Notes: generated by a model from the sequence alone, not told the origin. Positions 8,480 to 17,351 are shown, counted from the first letter of the stretch. The stretch: DNA of 49,898 nt from an uncultured Alistipes sp. (GCA_944321765.1 CALUMQ010000033.1:1-49898); one strand, 5' to 3'. Translations and numbers: made by a program.

Positions 8480-9247
8480 ATGGCAACGCAAAAGAAAACG
8501 GCCGACGTCGATTACTCGATGCAGGAGAAGATTCTGGCACTTTACGAGCTGCAGAAGATTGACAGTAAAGTGGACGAGATCAACAAGGTGAAAGGCGAAC
8601 TGCCCCTCGAGGTTCAGGACCTGGAGGACGAGATGACCGGAATGAAGACCCGTATCGACAACATCAATGCCGAGATTGACGAACTCAATGCCCTGACCAA
8701 ACAGCGCAAACGCGAGGTGGATCAGGCCCGGATCATGATCAACAACTACAAGGAGCAGCAGAACAACGTACGCAACAACCGCGAGTTCGATGCCATCACC
8801 AAGGAGATCGAGTACCAGGAGCTCGAGATCGAACTTGCCGAGAAACGGCTCAAGGAGTATGCTGCAGGCATCAAGGCCAAGAAACTCCAGCTGGAGGAGG
8901 CCGAGGCAGCCGTTGCGGAGCGTACGGCGGACTTCAACGCCAAGAAGGCCGAACTGGACGGTATCGAGGCCGAGACGGCGCCTCTGGTGGAGCAGTATGA
9001 GGCTCAGGCTGCCGCAGCGCGCGAGAAGATCGACGAACGGCTGCTTGCGGCCTACGAGCGCATCCGCCACAATGTCCGCAACGGACTGGCCGTGGTGACC
9101 GTGAAGCGCGATGCCTGCGGAGGCTGTTTCAATCGTATTCCGCCCCAGCGTCAGGTCGAGATCCGTCAGGGCAAGAAGATCATCATCTGCGAGTACTGCG
9201 GACGTATTCTTGTGGCCGATCCCGAGGCGTCGCAACCCCAGGAGTAG
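8480..9247 (+). CDS. Coiled-coil protein with C-terminal C4 zinc ribbon
   Basis: 255 residues. About residues 15-190 are a long charged coiled coil. The C-terminus is a zinc ribbon of the CxxC...CxxC type: CGGCFNRIPPQ (about residue 214) and CEYCGRIL (about residue 237). The family is widespread, often lies beside nif3 as here, and its role is not well defined; nucleic-acid binding is a common guess. It is the last gene of the trkA-side series and is followed by the terminator at 9278-9313. Confidence 0.9.
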   Translation: MATQKKTADVDYSMQEKILALYELQKIDSKVDEINKVKGELPLEVQDLEDEMTGMKTRIDNINAEIDELNALTKQRKREVDQARIMINNYKEQQNNVRNNREFDAITKEIEYQELEIELAEKRLKEYAAGIKAKKLQLEEAEAAVAERTADFNAKKAELDGIEAETAPLVEQYEAQAAAAREKIDERLLAAYERIRHNVRNGLAVVTVKRDACGGCFNRIPPQRQVEIRQGKKIIICEYCGRILVADPEASQPQE

Positions 9248-9277
9248 GCATCTTCAGGGCCATTTTTCAAACATCCA

Positions 9278-9313
9278 GGGAGCTTCCTTTTCGCGGGGAA
9301 GTTCCCTTTTTTG
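9278..9313 (+). terminator. Intrinsic terminator after the zinc-ribbon gene
   Basis: GGGAGCTTCC pairs with GGAAGTTCCC (one G-T pair) around a 9-base loop, followed by six T residues at 9307-9312. Confidence 0.85.
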
Positions 9314-9376
9314 TTATTAAAAAATTTTTCTTTCTCCCCGGGCGACAACAGATGTTAATTTATTAACATTAAAATC

Positions 9377-9408
9377 TTTCCGTCTTTTGCAAATTATCCT
9401 TAACTTTG
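9377..9408 (+). promoter_or_regulatory. Promoter for the nadE-rseC-rnf operon
   Basis: TTTC at 9377-9380, 20 bases, then TAACTTTG at 9401-9408. The -7 element is a full match and the -33 matches 3 of 4. It is the only candidate between the terminator at 9313 and nadE at 9440. Confidence 0.65.
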
Positions 9409-9439
9409 TTGCGTTTGAATGCCGACTTAAATTACTGCC

Positions 9440-11020
9440 ATGAAAATAGCTATCGCCCAGTTGAACTACACGGTCGGAGATGTGGACGGAAATACCTCGA
9501 AGATCATCGAGGCGATCAACAAGGCCAAGAGCCAGCGTGCCGATCTGGTGATCTTCGCCGAGCAGTCCGTCAGCGGAACCCCGGCTTTCGACCTTCTGCG
9601 CAAGACAACCTTTCTCGAATTGTGCGAGGATGCCCTGGTGGAGATCGCCTCGTGCTGCGACGGCATTGCCGCCATCGTGGGACTTCCGATCCTGACACAC
9701 GAGGGAACGATCAGCGCCGCCGCCCTGATTCAGGACCGCAAGGTGCTGCGATACATAGGAAAGAAATACATTACCGCCCGTCGTGAGATGGGCTTTCTCG
9801 TTCCTTCGAAGGGCTATGAGTACGCCACGATCAAGGGACACAAATGCGTGATTATCGTCGGCGACGACCTGAGCCGTGAGCACGACTTCGACAAGTCGGT
9901 CGAGACGATCATCTCGATCAACGCCCGCAAGTACGGTCGGGGCACCATGACCTACCGCTACGAGATGATGCGCAACCTGGCCTTCGTCGAGGGCAAGAAC
10001 ATCGTCATGGTCAACCAGGTCGGAGGCTCCACCGAGATCGTGTACGACGGAACCTCCGGAGCGTTGAACAAACACGGCGAGCTGGTGCTCATGATGAAGA
10101 ATTTCGAAGAGGACTTCCAGATCTTTGACACCCGGGCCACGCCGAAACCCATCACCGTTCCGTCGACCTACAACGACCGTACGCGGCTGGTCTACGAAGC
10201 GGCGCGCTGCGGGTTGCGCGACTTTTTCCACAAGAACAACTACGCGAAGGCTGCAATCGGACTTTCGGGCGGTATCGACTCGGCCGTCGTGGCGTGCATC
10301 GCCGCCGATGCGCTTGGTGCGGAGAATGTCCGGGCGCTGATGATGCCCTCGCCCTTCTCGTCGAACAGCTCGGTTGAGGATGCCAAGCTGCTGGCCCGCA
10401 ACCTCGGCATCGAATACAACGTAATCCCCATCTCGGAGATCTATACCAGCGTGGTGAACACGCTCAAGCCGGTGATCGGCGGCACGGAGTTCGACGCCAC
10501 GGAGGAGAACATTCAGACGCGTATCCGTACGGTGCTGCTCATGGCGTTGCAGAACAAGACGGGGCACATCCTGCTGAACTCCTCGAACAAGAGCGAAAAC
10601 GCCCTGGGCCTCTGTACGCTGTACGGCGATACGGCCGGCGCCTTCAGCCCCACGGGCGATCTCTACAAGAGCGAGATGTACGATCTGGCACGCTATATCA
10701 ACCGCATGCAGGGCAATCCCATTCCCGAGGCGATTCTCACCAAGGAGCCGTCGTCGGAGCTGCACCCCGGTCAGAAGGACAGTGACATCCTGCCTCCGTA
10801 CGAGGTGGTCGACGCCATTCTGTTCCGCATGATCGAGGAGGGGCAGCATCGTGAGGAGATCGTCAATGCGGGCTTCGACTCGGAGGTCGTGGAGAAGATC
10901 CACTCCATGATCATGCGCAACGAAAAGAAACGCTACCAGTTCCCTCCGGTGCTGCGTCTCTCGGCCTGCTCGTTCGGCCACGAACGGCTGATGCCGCTTA
11001 CCAACAAGTACGGCGACTGA
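9440..11020 (+). CDS. nadE: NAD+ synthase with N-terminal nitrilase-type domain (amidotransferase Cys apparently lost)
   Basis: 526 residues in the two-domain arrangement of glutamine-dependent NAD synthases. Residues 1-230 are a nitrilase-fold domain: Glu41 (FAEQSVSG) and Lys108/109 fit the catalytic E and K. Where the usual ICED motif carries the nucleophilic Cys, this protein reads IVGDD, with Gly141 (codon 9860-9862) in the Cys position. Residues 245-526 are the synthetase with the P-loop SGGIDS (276-281), which adenylates nicotinic acid adenine dinucleotide and amidates it. By eye the enzyme may therefore depend on free ammonia, an inference from one motif. It is the first gene of the operon that continues into rnf. 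Confidence 0.9.
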   Translation: MKIAIAQLNYTVGDVDGNTSKIIEAINKAKSQRADLVIFAEQSVSGTPAFDLLRKTTFLELCEDALVEIASCCDGIAAIVGLPILTHEGTISAAALIQDRKVLRYIGKKYITARREMGFLVPSKGYEYATIKGHKCVIIVGDDLSREHDFDKSVETIISINARKYGRGTMTYRYEMMRNLAFVEGKNIVMVNQVGGSTEIVYDGTSGALNKHGELVLMMKNFEEDFQIFDTRATPKPITVPSTYNDRTRLVYEAARCGLRDFFHKNNYAKAAIGLSGGIDSAVVACIAADALGAENVRALMMPSPFSSNSSVEDAKLLARNLGIEYNVIPISEIYTSVVNTLKPVIGGTEFDATEENIQTRIRTVLLMALQNKTGHILLNSSNKSENALGLCTLYGDTAGAFSPTGDLYKSEMYDLARYINRMQGNPIPEAILTKEPSSELHPGQKDSDILPPYEVVDAILFRMIEEGQHREEIVNAGFDSEVVEKIHSMIMRNEKKRYQFPPVLRLSACSFGHERLMPLTNKYGD

Positions 11021-11036
11021 TCAGAGACCCGGAGTT

Positions 11037-11456
11037 GTGACCGAACAAATCGAGCATAGCGGGATTGTCGATCGTGTCGAGGGCGATACGGTCCATGTGC
11101 GCATTACGTCGCACAGCGCTTGTGGAAGCTGTCGGGCGCGGGAGGCGTGCGGACTGGCCGAAACGCAGGAGAAGATCGTCGCGGTGCGATGTGCCGCCGC
11201 CGGGGAGTATGCCGCCGGCGAGGCCGTTACGGTGGGTGTCCGTCGCGGCGTGGGGCTGCGTGCCGTGGCTTTGGCCTACGGCGGGGCCCTGGTCGTCCTG
11301 CTGGCGGTGCTGATCGTCGCCCAGAGCGTGTTGAAATGGAGTGAAGGCATGAGCGCCCTCGCCGCATTGGCCGGTGTGGGCGTTTATTATGTCGCGCTGT
11401 GGCTGCTGCGCCGTAGAATCGAACACACAATTCAATTTACAATAACTAAAATCTGA
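11037..11456 (+). CDS. rseC: RseC/MucC-like protein of the Rnf operon (SoxR-reducing system type)
   Basis: 139 residues from a GTG start at 11037 (GTG-ACC-GAA, reading MTEQIEHSGIVDRVEG). GGAG lies only 2 bases before it, so initiation may rest mainly on the leader. The N-terminal half has a cysteine motif, CGSCRAREACG (about residues 25-35), and the C-terminal half two membrane segments (about 72-95 and 103-122). RseC-family proteins accompany Rnf complexes and are part of the SoxR-reducing system in gamma-proteobacteria; in anaerobes they are thought to aid Rnf assembly or redox function. The stop overlaps the rnfB ATG by one base (TGATG). Confidence 0.88.
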   Translation: MTEQIEHSGIVDRVEGDTVHVRITSHSACGSCRAREACGLAETQEKIVAVRCAAAGEYAAGEAVTVGVRRGVGLRAVALAYGGALVVLLAVLIVAQSVLKWSEGMSALAALAGVGVYYVALWLLRRRIEHTIQFTITKI

Positions 11457-12445
11457 TGCAAGTATTACTATTCACGATCCTGACGCTGTGCGCGTTGGGA
11501 ATCCTCTCTGCGGTAATCCTCTACTTCGTGGCACAGAAGTTCCGCGTCGAGGAGGATCCGCGGATCGACGAAGTGGAGAAGATGTTGCCCGGGGCCAACT
11601 GCGGAGGTTGCGGATTTGCCGGATGCCGCGGCATGGCCGATGCGCTGGTCAAGCAGGACGACATCTCGAATCTCTTCTGCCCGGTGGGTGGCGGTGACTG
11701 CATGAAGGCCATTGCCTCGTATCTTGGCAAGGCGGCGGCGGAGAAGCAGCCCGAGGTGGCAACGGTCCGTTGCGGCGGGACGTGCGAGAAACGTCCCCGC
11801 ACCAACGAGTACAACGGCGCCAGGTCGTGTGCCGTGGCCGCATCGCTCTATGTGGGCGAGACGGGGTGTGCCTACGGGTGCCTCGGGTTCGGCGACTGCG
11901 TGGCGGCCTGTACCTTCGATGCCATTCGGATGAATCCCCAAACGGGGCTTCCGGAGGTCGATCCCGACAAGTGTACGGCCTGCGGGGCGTGCGTCAAGGC
12001 GTGCCCGAAGAAGATCATCGAACTGCGCAAGAAGTGGCCCAAGAATCGTGCGGTCTATGTTTCGTGCGTTTCGAAGGACAAGGGCGCCGTGGTGATGAAG
12101 GCCTGCAAGGCCGGATGTATCGGTTGCGGCAAGTGCGTGAAGGTTTGCTCCTTCGGGGCCATTATCGTTGAGAACAACCTCGCCTACATCGATCCGCAGA
12201 AGTGCAAGCTGTGTCGCAAGTGCGTGAACGAGTGTCCGACGGGAGCCATCCGGCTGGTGGGCATGGATCCGCTGCCGAAGGAGCCCAAGACGCCGGCAGC
12301 TCCGAAGGCCGCTCCGGCGGCCGAAAAGTCCGCAGCCGTGAAGAGCGCGCCCGTTGCAGCGAAAGCCGAGACGGTCAAGGCCGCCGCGGCGGCTCCGGCT
12401 ACCGAGAAACCCGCTGCCACGCAGACGCCCAGTAAAGAATCGTAA
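11456..12445 (+). CDS. rnfB: Rnf complex subunit RnfB (polyferredoxin)
   Basis: 329 residues. One N-terminal membrane anchor (about 3-25) is followed by the 4Fe-4S domain GANCGGCGFAGC (about residue 46) with its fourth Cys in NLFCPVGGG, then several ferredoxin motifs (CLGFGDCVAACTF, CTACGACVKACP, CIGCGKCVKVCS, CKLCRKCVNECP). RnfB is the entry point for ferredoxin electrons. The last 55 or so residues form an unusual Ala/Pro/Lys-rich tail after the final cluster. It overlaps rseC by one base and lies 18 bases before rnfC. Confidence 0.96.
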   Translation: MQVLLFTILTLCALGILSAVILYFVAQKFRVEEDPRIDEVEKMLPGANCGGCGFAGCRGMADALVKQDDISNLFCPVGGGDCMKAIASYLGKAAAEKQPEVATVRCGGTCEKRPRTNEYNGARSCAVAASLYVGETGCAYGCLGFGDCVAACTFDAIRMNPQTGLPEVDPDKCTACGACVKACPKKIIELRKKWPKNRAVYVSCVSKDKGAVVMKACKAGCIGCGKCVKVCSFGAIIVENNLAYIDPQKCKLCRKCVNECPTGAIRLVGMDPLPKEPKTPAAPKAAPAAEKSAAVKSAPVAAKAETVKAAAAAPATEKPAATQTPSKES

Positions 12446-12463
12446 AAATTTGCAAGCATAGAT

Positions 12464-13813
12464 ATGAAGACATTTCCAATGGGCGGAGTCCATCCGTCGG
12501 AAAACAAGTTGAGCAGTGCCAAGCCGATCGAAGTGCTCCCGCTGCCCGAGGTGGTCAACGTCCCCCTCGCGCAGCACATCGGAGCTCCGGCGGTCGCCAA
12601 GGTTGCCAAGGGTGACAAGGTGCTTGCGGGGCAGCTCATCGCCGAAGCCGGCAGCTTCATGTCGGCCAACATTCATGCGCCCGTTTCGGGAACGGTGACG
12701 GCCGTTGATCTGGTGCCCAACGGGCAGGGTCTGCGTCAGATGATGATCACTATCAAGCGCGAGGGCGACGAATGGGCCGAGGGCATCGACCGCTCCGAGA
12801 CTCTTGTCAGGGAGTGCACGCTCTCGTCGCAGGAGATCATCGCACGCATCAAGGAGGCCGGCATCGTCGGTATGGGCGGTGCGACGTTCCCCACGCATGT
12901 GAAACTTTCGATCCCCGCGGGCAAGAAGGCCGAGTGCGTGATCATCAACGGTGTGGAGTGCGAGCCCTACCTTACGTCGGACCATCGCATGATGCTCGAG
13001 CACGGCGAGGAGATCGTCGTGGGCGTAACCATCCTGATGAAGGCCGTGGGTGTCGAGCGGGCCTATATCGGTATCGAAAACAACAAGCCCGACGCCATTG
13101 CGCACCTCACGCAGATCGCTGCATCGTATCCCGGTGTGGAGGTCGTGCCGCTGAAGGTCCGCTATCCGCAGGGCGGTGAGAAGCAGTTGATTGCCGCCGT
13201 GACGGGGCGTCAGGTGCCGCCCCCGCCGGCGCTGCCGATCGACGTCGGAGCCGTGGTCTGCAACGTCTCGACGACCTATGCCGTTTATCGTGCCGTGCAG
13301 AAGCGCATGCCGCTCGTCGAGCGCGTGGTGACCGTCACGGGCAAGAGTCTGAAGGAGCCGCGCAACCTGCTGACCCGCATGGGAACGCCCGTTGCGACAC
13401 TGCTGGAGGCGGCCGGCGGTCTTCCCGACGCCGTGTGCAAGGTGATCAACGGCGGTCCGATGATGGGTCGAGCGATGGTCGACCTGGCGTCGCCCGTCAC
13501 GAAGGGCTGCTCGGGAATCACCGTCATGACGGGTCGGGACGCTGAGCGCCGCACGGCCTCGCAGTGCATCAAGTGCGCGAAGTGTGTGGCCGCCTGCCCG
13601 ATGGGTCTCGAACCCTATTACCTCTCGAAGATGACGCAGAAGAAGCGTTGGGACGAAGTGGAGGCCTCGATGATCACCTCGTGCATCGAGTGCGGCTGCT
13701 GCCAGTCGACCTGTCCGGCCTACCTGCCGCTGCTGGACTGGGTGCGTCTGGGCAAACAGACCGTCATGGGCATCATCCGTTCGCGCGCCGCTGCCGGGGC
13801 ACCTAAAAAGTAA
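12464..13813 (+). CDS. rnfC: Rnf complex subunit RnfC
   Basis: 449 residues. It has an N-terminal biotinyl-like domain (about 30-100, HAPVSGTV), the FMN/NADH-binding Nqo1-like domain with GMGGATFPTHVKL (about residue 140) and EPYLTSDHRMMLE, a SLBB-type part, and two C-terminal 4Fe-4S motifs (CIKCAKCVAACP, CIECGCCQSTCP). RnfC binds NAD(H) and passes electrons between the flavin and RnfB. The long C-terminal repeats of enterobacterial RnfC are absent, as is normal in Bacteroidetes. rnfD follows with no gap. Confidence 0.96.
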   Translation: MKTFPMGGVHPSENKLSSAKPIEVLPLPEVVNVPLAQHIGAPAVAKVAKGDKVLAGQLIAEAGSFMSANIHAPVSGTVTAVDLVPNGQGLRQMMITIKREGDEWAEGIDRSETLVRECTLSSQEIIARIKEAGIVGMGGATFPTHVKLSIPAGKKAECVIINGVECEPYLTSDHRMMLEHGEEIVVGVTILMKAVGVERAYIGIENNKPDAIAHLTQIAASYPGVEVVPLKVRYPQGGEKQLIAAVTGRQVPPPPALPIDVGAVVCNVSTTYAVYRAVQKRMPLVERVVTVTGKSLKEPRNLLTRMGTPVATLLEAAGGLPDAVCKVINGGPMMGRAMVDLASPVTKGCSGITVMTGRDAERRTASQCIKCAKCVAACPMGLEPYYLSKMTQKKRWDEVEASMITSCIECGCCQSTCPAYLPLLDWVRLGKQTVMGIIRSRAAAGAPKK

Positions 13814-14803
13814 ATGAAAAACGATTCAAATATGGCAAACAAACTCATTGTCTCTCCCGCACCCCACGTGCAGACGGCGCAATCGACGGCCCGCATCATG
13901 CGCGACGTGGTGATCGCCCTGCTGCCGGCGCTCGTCGTGTCGACCGTGGTCTTCGGTGCGGACGTGCTGCGCGTGACGGCCATTTCGGTGGTGGCGTGTG
14001 TGGCGTTCGAGTACCTGATTCAGAAATTCATGTTCCGCGGCCCGCTGACGATCTCCAACTGGTCGGCTGTCGTGACGGGCGTGCTGCTGTCGTTCAACCT
14101 TCCGGCGTCGATTCCCTGGTGGATCGTGGTGATCGGCGCGTTCGTGGCCATTGCCGTGGCGAAGATGACCTTCGGTGGCCTGGGCAAGAACCCCTTCAAT
14201 CCCGCGCTGGTGGGTCGAGTCTTCCTGTTGATCGCCTACCCGGTGCAGATGACCACCTGGCCCATGCCCGTTCGGAGCGAAGCTCTCGATGCCCTGTCGG
14301 GCGCTACGCCGCTGGCCGCCGTCAAGCACGGCATTGTGGGGCCCGACGGCCTCGGCGTGCAGCACCTGCTGCTGGGCAACATGCCCGGATCGCTGGGTGA
14401 GGTTGCCACGCTGGCTCTGCTCGTGGGCTTCGTCTACCTGCTGTGGCGCCGCGTCATCACATGGCACATCCCCGTGACGATCCTCGTGACGATGGCCGTA
14501 TTTGCCTTCGTCGCGGCGCTCTGCGAAGGAGAGTCGGGGGCGGTGCTGTGGCAGCTGCCTCTGTTCCACATACTGGCCGGCGGTGCGATGCTCGGTGCCA
14601 TCTTCATGGCCACGGACTACTCGACCTCGCCGATGACGGTCAAGGGCGGGGTGATCTTTGCCGTCGGCATCGGTGTCATCACGATGTGCATTCGTCTGTG
14701 GGGTGCCTATCCCGAGGGAATGTCGTTCGCGATCCTCTTGATGAACGCCTGCGTGCCGCTGATCAACAAATATGTCAAACCCAAACGCTTCGGCGTGAAA
14801 TAA
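13814..14803 (+). CDS. rnfD: Rnf complex subunit RnfD
   Basis: 329 residues, an integral membrane protein with about nine to ten predicted segments. The covalent FMN site is the Thr in SGATPLAAVK (about residue 162; S/T-GA-T motif). RnfD is a core part of the ion-translocating membrane domain. The ATG at 13814 follows the rnfC stop directly; a second in-frame ATG at 13832 (MANKLIVSPAPH) gives the more family-like N-terminus and could be the true start, so the first six residues are uncertain. Confidence 0.95.
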   Translation: MKNDSNMANKLIVSPAPHVQTAQSTARIMRDVVIALLPALVVSTVVFGADVLRVTAISVVACVAFEYLIQKFMFRGPLTISNWSAVVTGVLLSFNLPASIPWWIVVIGAFVAIAVAKMTFGGLGKNPFNPALVGRVFLLIAYPVQMTTWPMPVRSEALDALSGATPLAAVKHGIVGPDGLGVQHLLLGNMPGSLGEVATLALLVGFVYLLWRRVITWHIPVTILVTMAVFAFVAALCEGESGAVLWQLPLFHILAGGAMLGAIFMATDYSTSPMTVKGGVIFAVGIGVITMCIRLWGAYPEGMSFAILLMNACVPLINKYVKPKRFGVK

Positions 14804-14816
14804 GGAGGATGGAACC

Positions 14817-15473
14817 ATGAAAAGCACACTTGTAAACATGACCGCCGTCCTCTTCGGCATTACGCTCGTGGCTTCGGCCGGCGTCGGCGTGGTGAACATG
14901 ATCACCGAGGAGCCGATTGCTCTGGCCAAGGAGGCTGCGACGAAAGAGGCATTGACACAGGTGCTCCCGCCGTTCGATGCGACGCAGAGCGAGGAGATGA
15001 CCATCGACGAGCTGCCCATCACGGTCTATACGGCCACGAAGGGGGATGCGGTTGCCGGCTATGCCGTGCAGACGATGACCAAACAGGGCTTCAACGGCGT
15101 GGTGCGGCTGATGGTCGGCTTCACGCCTGAGGGCGAGGTCGTCAACGTCAACGTGCTGGAGCAGTCCGAAACCCCGGGCCTCGGAACAAAGATGGCCGAC
15201 GAGGGCAACCCGTTGCTGGGCAGCATCCAGGGCCAGAAACTCGATGCGAAGAAACTTGTCGACGGCAAGCTGGCCGTGAAGAAGGACGGCGGCGACGTCG
15301 ATGCGCTGACTGCTGCGACGATCTCGTCGCGGGCCTATGTGGATGCCGTGAACCGTGCATGGATGGCCTATAAGAGCGTGACGACGGGCACGGAGCCCAC
15401 CGATGTGGCTTCGGGAGCCTCGGCGGCACAAACCAACGAGCCGAAGGCTCAGAAAGGAGGTACCAATGAATAA
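14817..15473 (+). CDS. rnfG: Rnf complex subunit RnfG (FMN-binding)
   Basis: 218 residues. One N-terminal membrane segment (about 8-26) is followed by an extracytoplasmic FMN-binding domain, with the covalent FMN Thr in LTAATISSRAYVDAV (about residue 165; DALTAATIS corresponds to the usual SGAT motif). The C-terminal 25 residues are low complexity. A strong Shine-Dalgarno AAGGAGG at 14802-14808 lies 8 bases before the start, which is uncommon in this phylum. The 3' end overlaps rnfE by 8 bases. Confidence 0.95.
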   Translation: MKSTLVNMTAVLFGITLVASAGVGVVNMITEEPIALAKEAATKEALTQVLPPFDATQSEEMTIDELPITVYTATKGDAVAGYAVQTMTKQGFNGVVRLMVGFTPEGEVVNVNVLEQSETPGLGTKMADEGNPLLGSIQGQKLDAKKLVDGKLAVKKDGGDVDALTAATISSRAYVDAVNRAWMAYKSVTTGTEPTDVASGASAAQTNEPKAQKGGTNE

Positions 15474-16050
15474 ACTGCGAATTATCCTGAGCGGCATCAT
15501 CAAGAACAACCCGACGTTCGTGCTGGTGCTGGGCATGTGCCCGACGCTGGGTACGACGACCTCGGCCGAGAACGGCATGGGCATGGGGCTGGCAACGACC
15601 GCCGTGCTGATCATGTCGAATCTCGTGATCTCGCTCATCAAGAATCTGATTCCCGACAAGGTGCGCATCCCGGCCTTCATCGTCGTGATCGCCTCGTTCG
15701 TGACCGTCATCCAGATGCTGATGCAGGCCTTCGTGCCGGCACTCTACGCCTCGCTGGGCGTCTTCATCCCGCTGATCGTCGTGAACTGCATCATTCTGGG
15801 ACGTGCCGAGGCCTTTGCCTCGAAGAATTCGCCTTTCGATTCGATGCTGGATGGTGTTGGCATCGGTCTGGGCTTTACCCTTTCGCTGACGGTCATCGGT
15901 TCGGTCCGCGAGATTCTGGGCAGCGGCGCCATCTTCGGCGTCAACCTCGGAATCGCCGACTACACGCCGCTGATCTTCGTGCTGGCTCCGGGCGCCTTCC
16001 TGGTGCTGGGCTACCTGATGGTTCTGTTTAACAAATTAGCCAAGAAATAA
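15466..16050 (+). CDS. rnfE: Rnf complex subunit RnfE
   Basis: 194 residues with six predicted membrane segments, one of the paired inverted-topology subunits of the Rnf core. The start ATG at 15466 ([29 protein letters not shown]) has AAGGAGG at 15454-15460, five bases upstream, and lies inside the end of rnfG. The conserved Cys in VLGMCPTLG belongs to the membrane Fe-S site that RnfA and RnfE share. The longer frame from 15403 is read-through of rnfG sequence. Confidence 0.95.
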   Translation: MNKLRIILSGIIKNNPTFVLVLGMCPTLGTTTSAENGMGMGLATTAVLIMSNLVISLIKNLIPDKVRIPAFIVVIASFVTVIQMLMQAFVPALYASLGVFIPLIVVNCIILGRAEAFASKNSPFDSMLDGVGIGLGFTLSLTVIGSVREILGSGAIFGVNLGIADYTPLIFVLAPGAFLVLGYLMVLFNKLAKK

Positions 16051-16055
16051 CCGTT

Positions 16056-16634
16056 ATGGAGCTTTCCTATTTTGCAATCATCGTCGGCGCCATCTTCGTT
16101 AACAACGTCGTTCTGGCGCAGTTCCTCGGCATCTGCCCCTTCCTGGGCGTTTCGTCGAAGGTCGAAACATCGTTGGGCATGGGAGCCGCCGTAACGTTCG
16201 TCATGGCGTTGACGGCCCTCGTGGCGTGGCCCATCCAGACCTATGTCCTCGTACCGCTGCATATCGAGTACATGCAGACGATCGTCTTCATTCTGGTGAT
16301 CGCCGCGCTGGTGCAGATGGTCGAGATCATCCTCAAGAAGGTCTCGCCGTCGCTCTATCAGGCGCTGGGAATCTTCCTGCCGCTGATCACCACCAACTGC
16401 GCCGTGCTGGGTGTGGCGATTCTGATGATCCAGAAGGAGTTCACACTGCTGCAAAGCGTTGTCTACTCCGTGTCGACGGCTCTGGGATTCGCCGTGGCGC
16501 TGGTGCTCTTCGCGGGTATCCGAGAGCGCCTCGACTTCGAGGATGTGCCCCGATCGTTCCGGGGTGTGCCCATCGCCCTGGTGACGGCCGGCATCCTGGC
16601 CATGGCCTTCATGGGCTTTTCGGGGCTGGTTTAG
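16056..16634 (+). CDS. rnfA: Rnf complex subunit RnfA
   Basis: 192 residues and six predicted membrane segments, the homologue of RnfE with opposite topology. The conserved motifs [16 protein letters not shown] (about residues 14-29) and [12 protein letters not shown] (about residue 110) carry the Cys ligands of the intramembrane Fe-S centre. It is the last gene of the operon, 5 bases after rnfE. The hairpin at 16654-16685 follows it. Confidence 0.96.
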   Translation: MELSYFAIIVGAIFVNNVVLAQFLGICPFLGVSSKVETSLGMGAAVTFVMALTALVAWPIQTYVLVPLHIEYMQTIVFILVIAALVQMVEIILKKVSPSLYQALGIFLPLITTNCAVLGVAILMIQKEFTLLQSVVYSVSTALGFAVALVLFAGIRERLDFEDVPRSFRGVPIALVTAGILAMAFMGFSGLV

Positions 16635-16653
16635 GCCCTGTGCTGCAGGACGC

Positions 16654-16685
16654 GGGCCCGGGTTCCTGTCGAGGAGCCCGGGCCC
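16654..16685 (+). terminator. Strong hairpin after rnfA (terminator-like, no T-tract)
   Basis: GGGCCCGGGTTCCT pairs with AGGAGCCCGGGCCC over 14 positions (one G-T pair) around a GTCG loop, 20 bases after the rnfA stop. No run of T follows directly (only ATTTTA further on), so it may protect the 3' end or terminate with help rather than be a classic intrinsic terminator. Confidence 0.6.
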
Positions 16686-16808
16686 ACGGCATTTTACAGA
16701 GGTACGGAGACGTCTGCCGGAGCGGTATTTTGCGAATATTTTGTCCTCCGAGATGGATATTTATCGTAAATCGTTATTTTTGCATAATCTTACCAAACCG
16801 TAAAGCAA

Positions 16809-17351
16809 ATGGAGGATATCATACAGCTGCACGATAAAAGATTCCGGGTGATGATCCCTGCCGATGAGATTGACCGTGCAGTCAGCGCCGTGGCCGAGCG
16901 CCTCAATGCGGATTATGCCGACAAGCCGACGCCGTTGTTTCTGGGCATTCTCAACGGCTCGTTCATGTTCATGAGCGATCTGATCAAGAAGATCGAGTTT
17001 CAGAACGAGCTGTCGTTTGTCAAACTTGCCTCGTACGAGGGTACGGCGTCGACGGGCGTTGTGAAGAGCCTGATCGGATTGAACGGTTCGATCGAGGGAC
17101 GTCACGTGATCATCGTCGAGGACATTGTCGATACGGGCGAGTCGATCGAGCACATGATTCGCGATCTCGAAGCCCGCAAGCCCGCCTCGATCGAGGTGTG
17201 CACGCTCTTCTTCAAGCCGGCGTCGTACCGCAAGACATTCCCGATCAAGTACCGCGCCATGGAGATCGGCAACGAGTTTATCGTGGGCTACGGGCTCGAC
17301 TACAACCAGCTGGGCCGCAGTCTGAAGGATATTTACGTGGTGACGGAATGA
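16809..17351 (+). CDS. hpt: Hypoxanthine phosphoribosyltransferase
   Basis: 180 residues, standard length. It makes IMP (and usually GMP) from hypoxanthine or guanine and PRPP in purine salvage. The PRPP-binding loop is VIIVEDIVDTGESI (about residues 99-112), with the flexible loop containing LASYEGTAS (about residue 76). An isolated -7-like TATTTTTG at 16775-16782 has no good -33, so the promoter is uncertain. The stop overlaps the queE ATG by 4 bases (ATGA), suggesting translational coupling. Confidence 0.96.
   Translation: MEDIIQLHDKRFRVMIPADEIDRAVSAVAERLNADYADKPTPLFLGILNGSFMFMSDLIKKIEFQNELSFVKLASYEGTASTGVVKSLIGLNGSIEGRHVIIVEDIVDTGESIEHMIRDLEARKPASIEVCTLFFKPASYRKTFPIKYRAMEIGNEFIVGYGLDYNQLGRSLKDIYVVTE

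Noticed and set aside
16775-16782. -7-like TATTTTTG as an hpt promoter
   Set aside because: No suitable -33 at 19-21 bases upstream; not listed as a separate feature.
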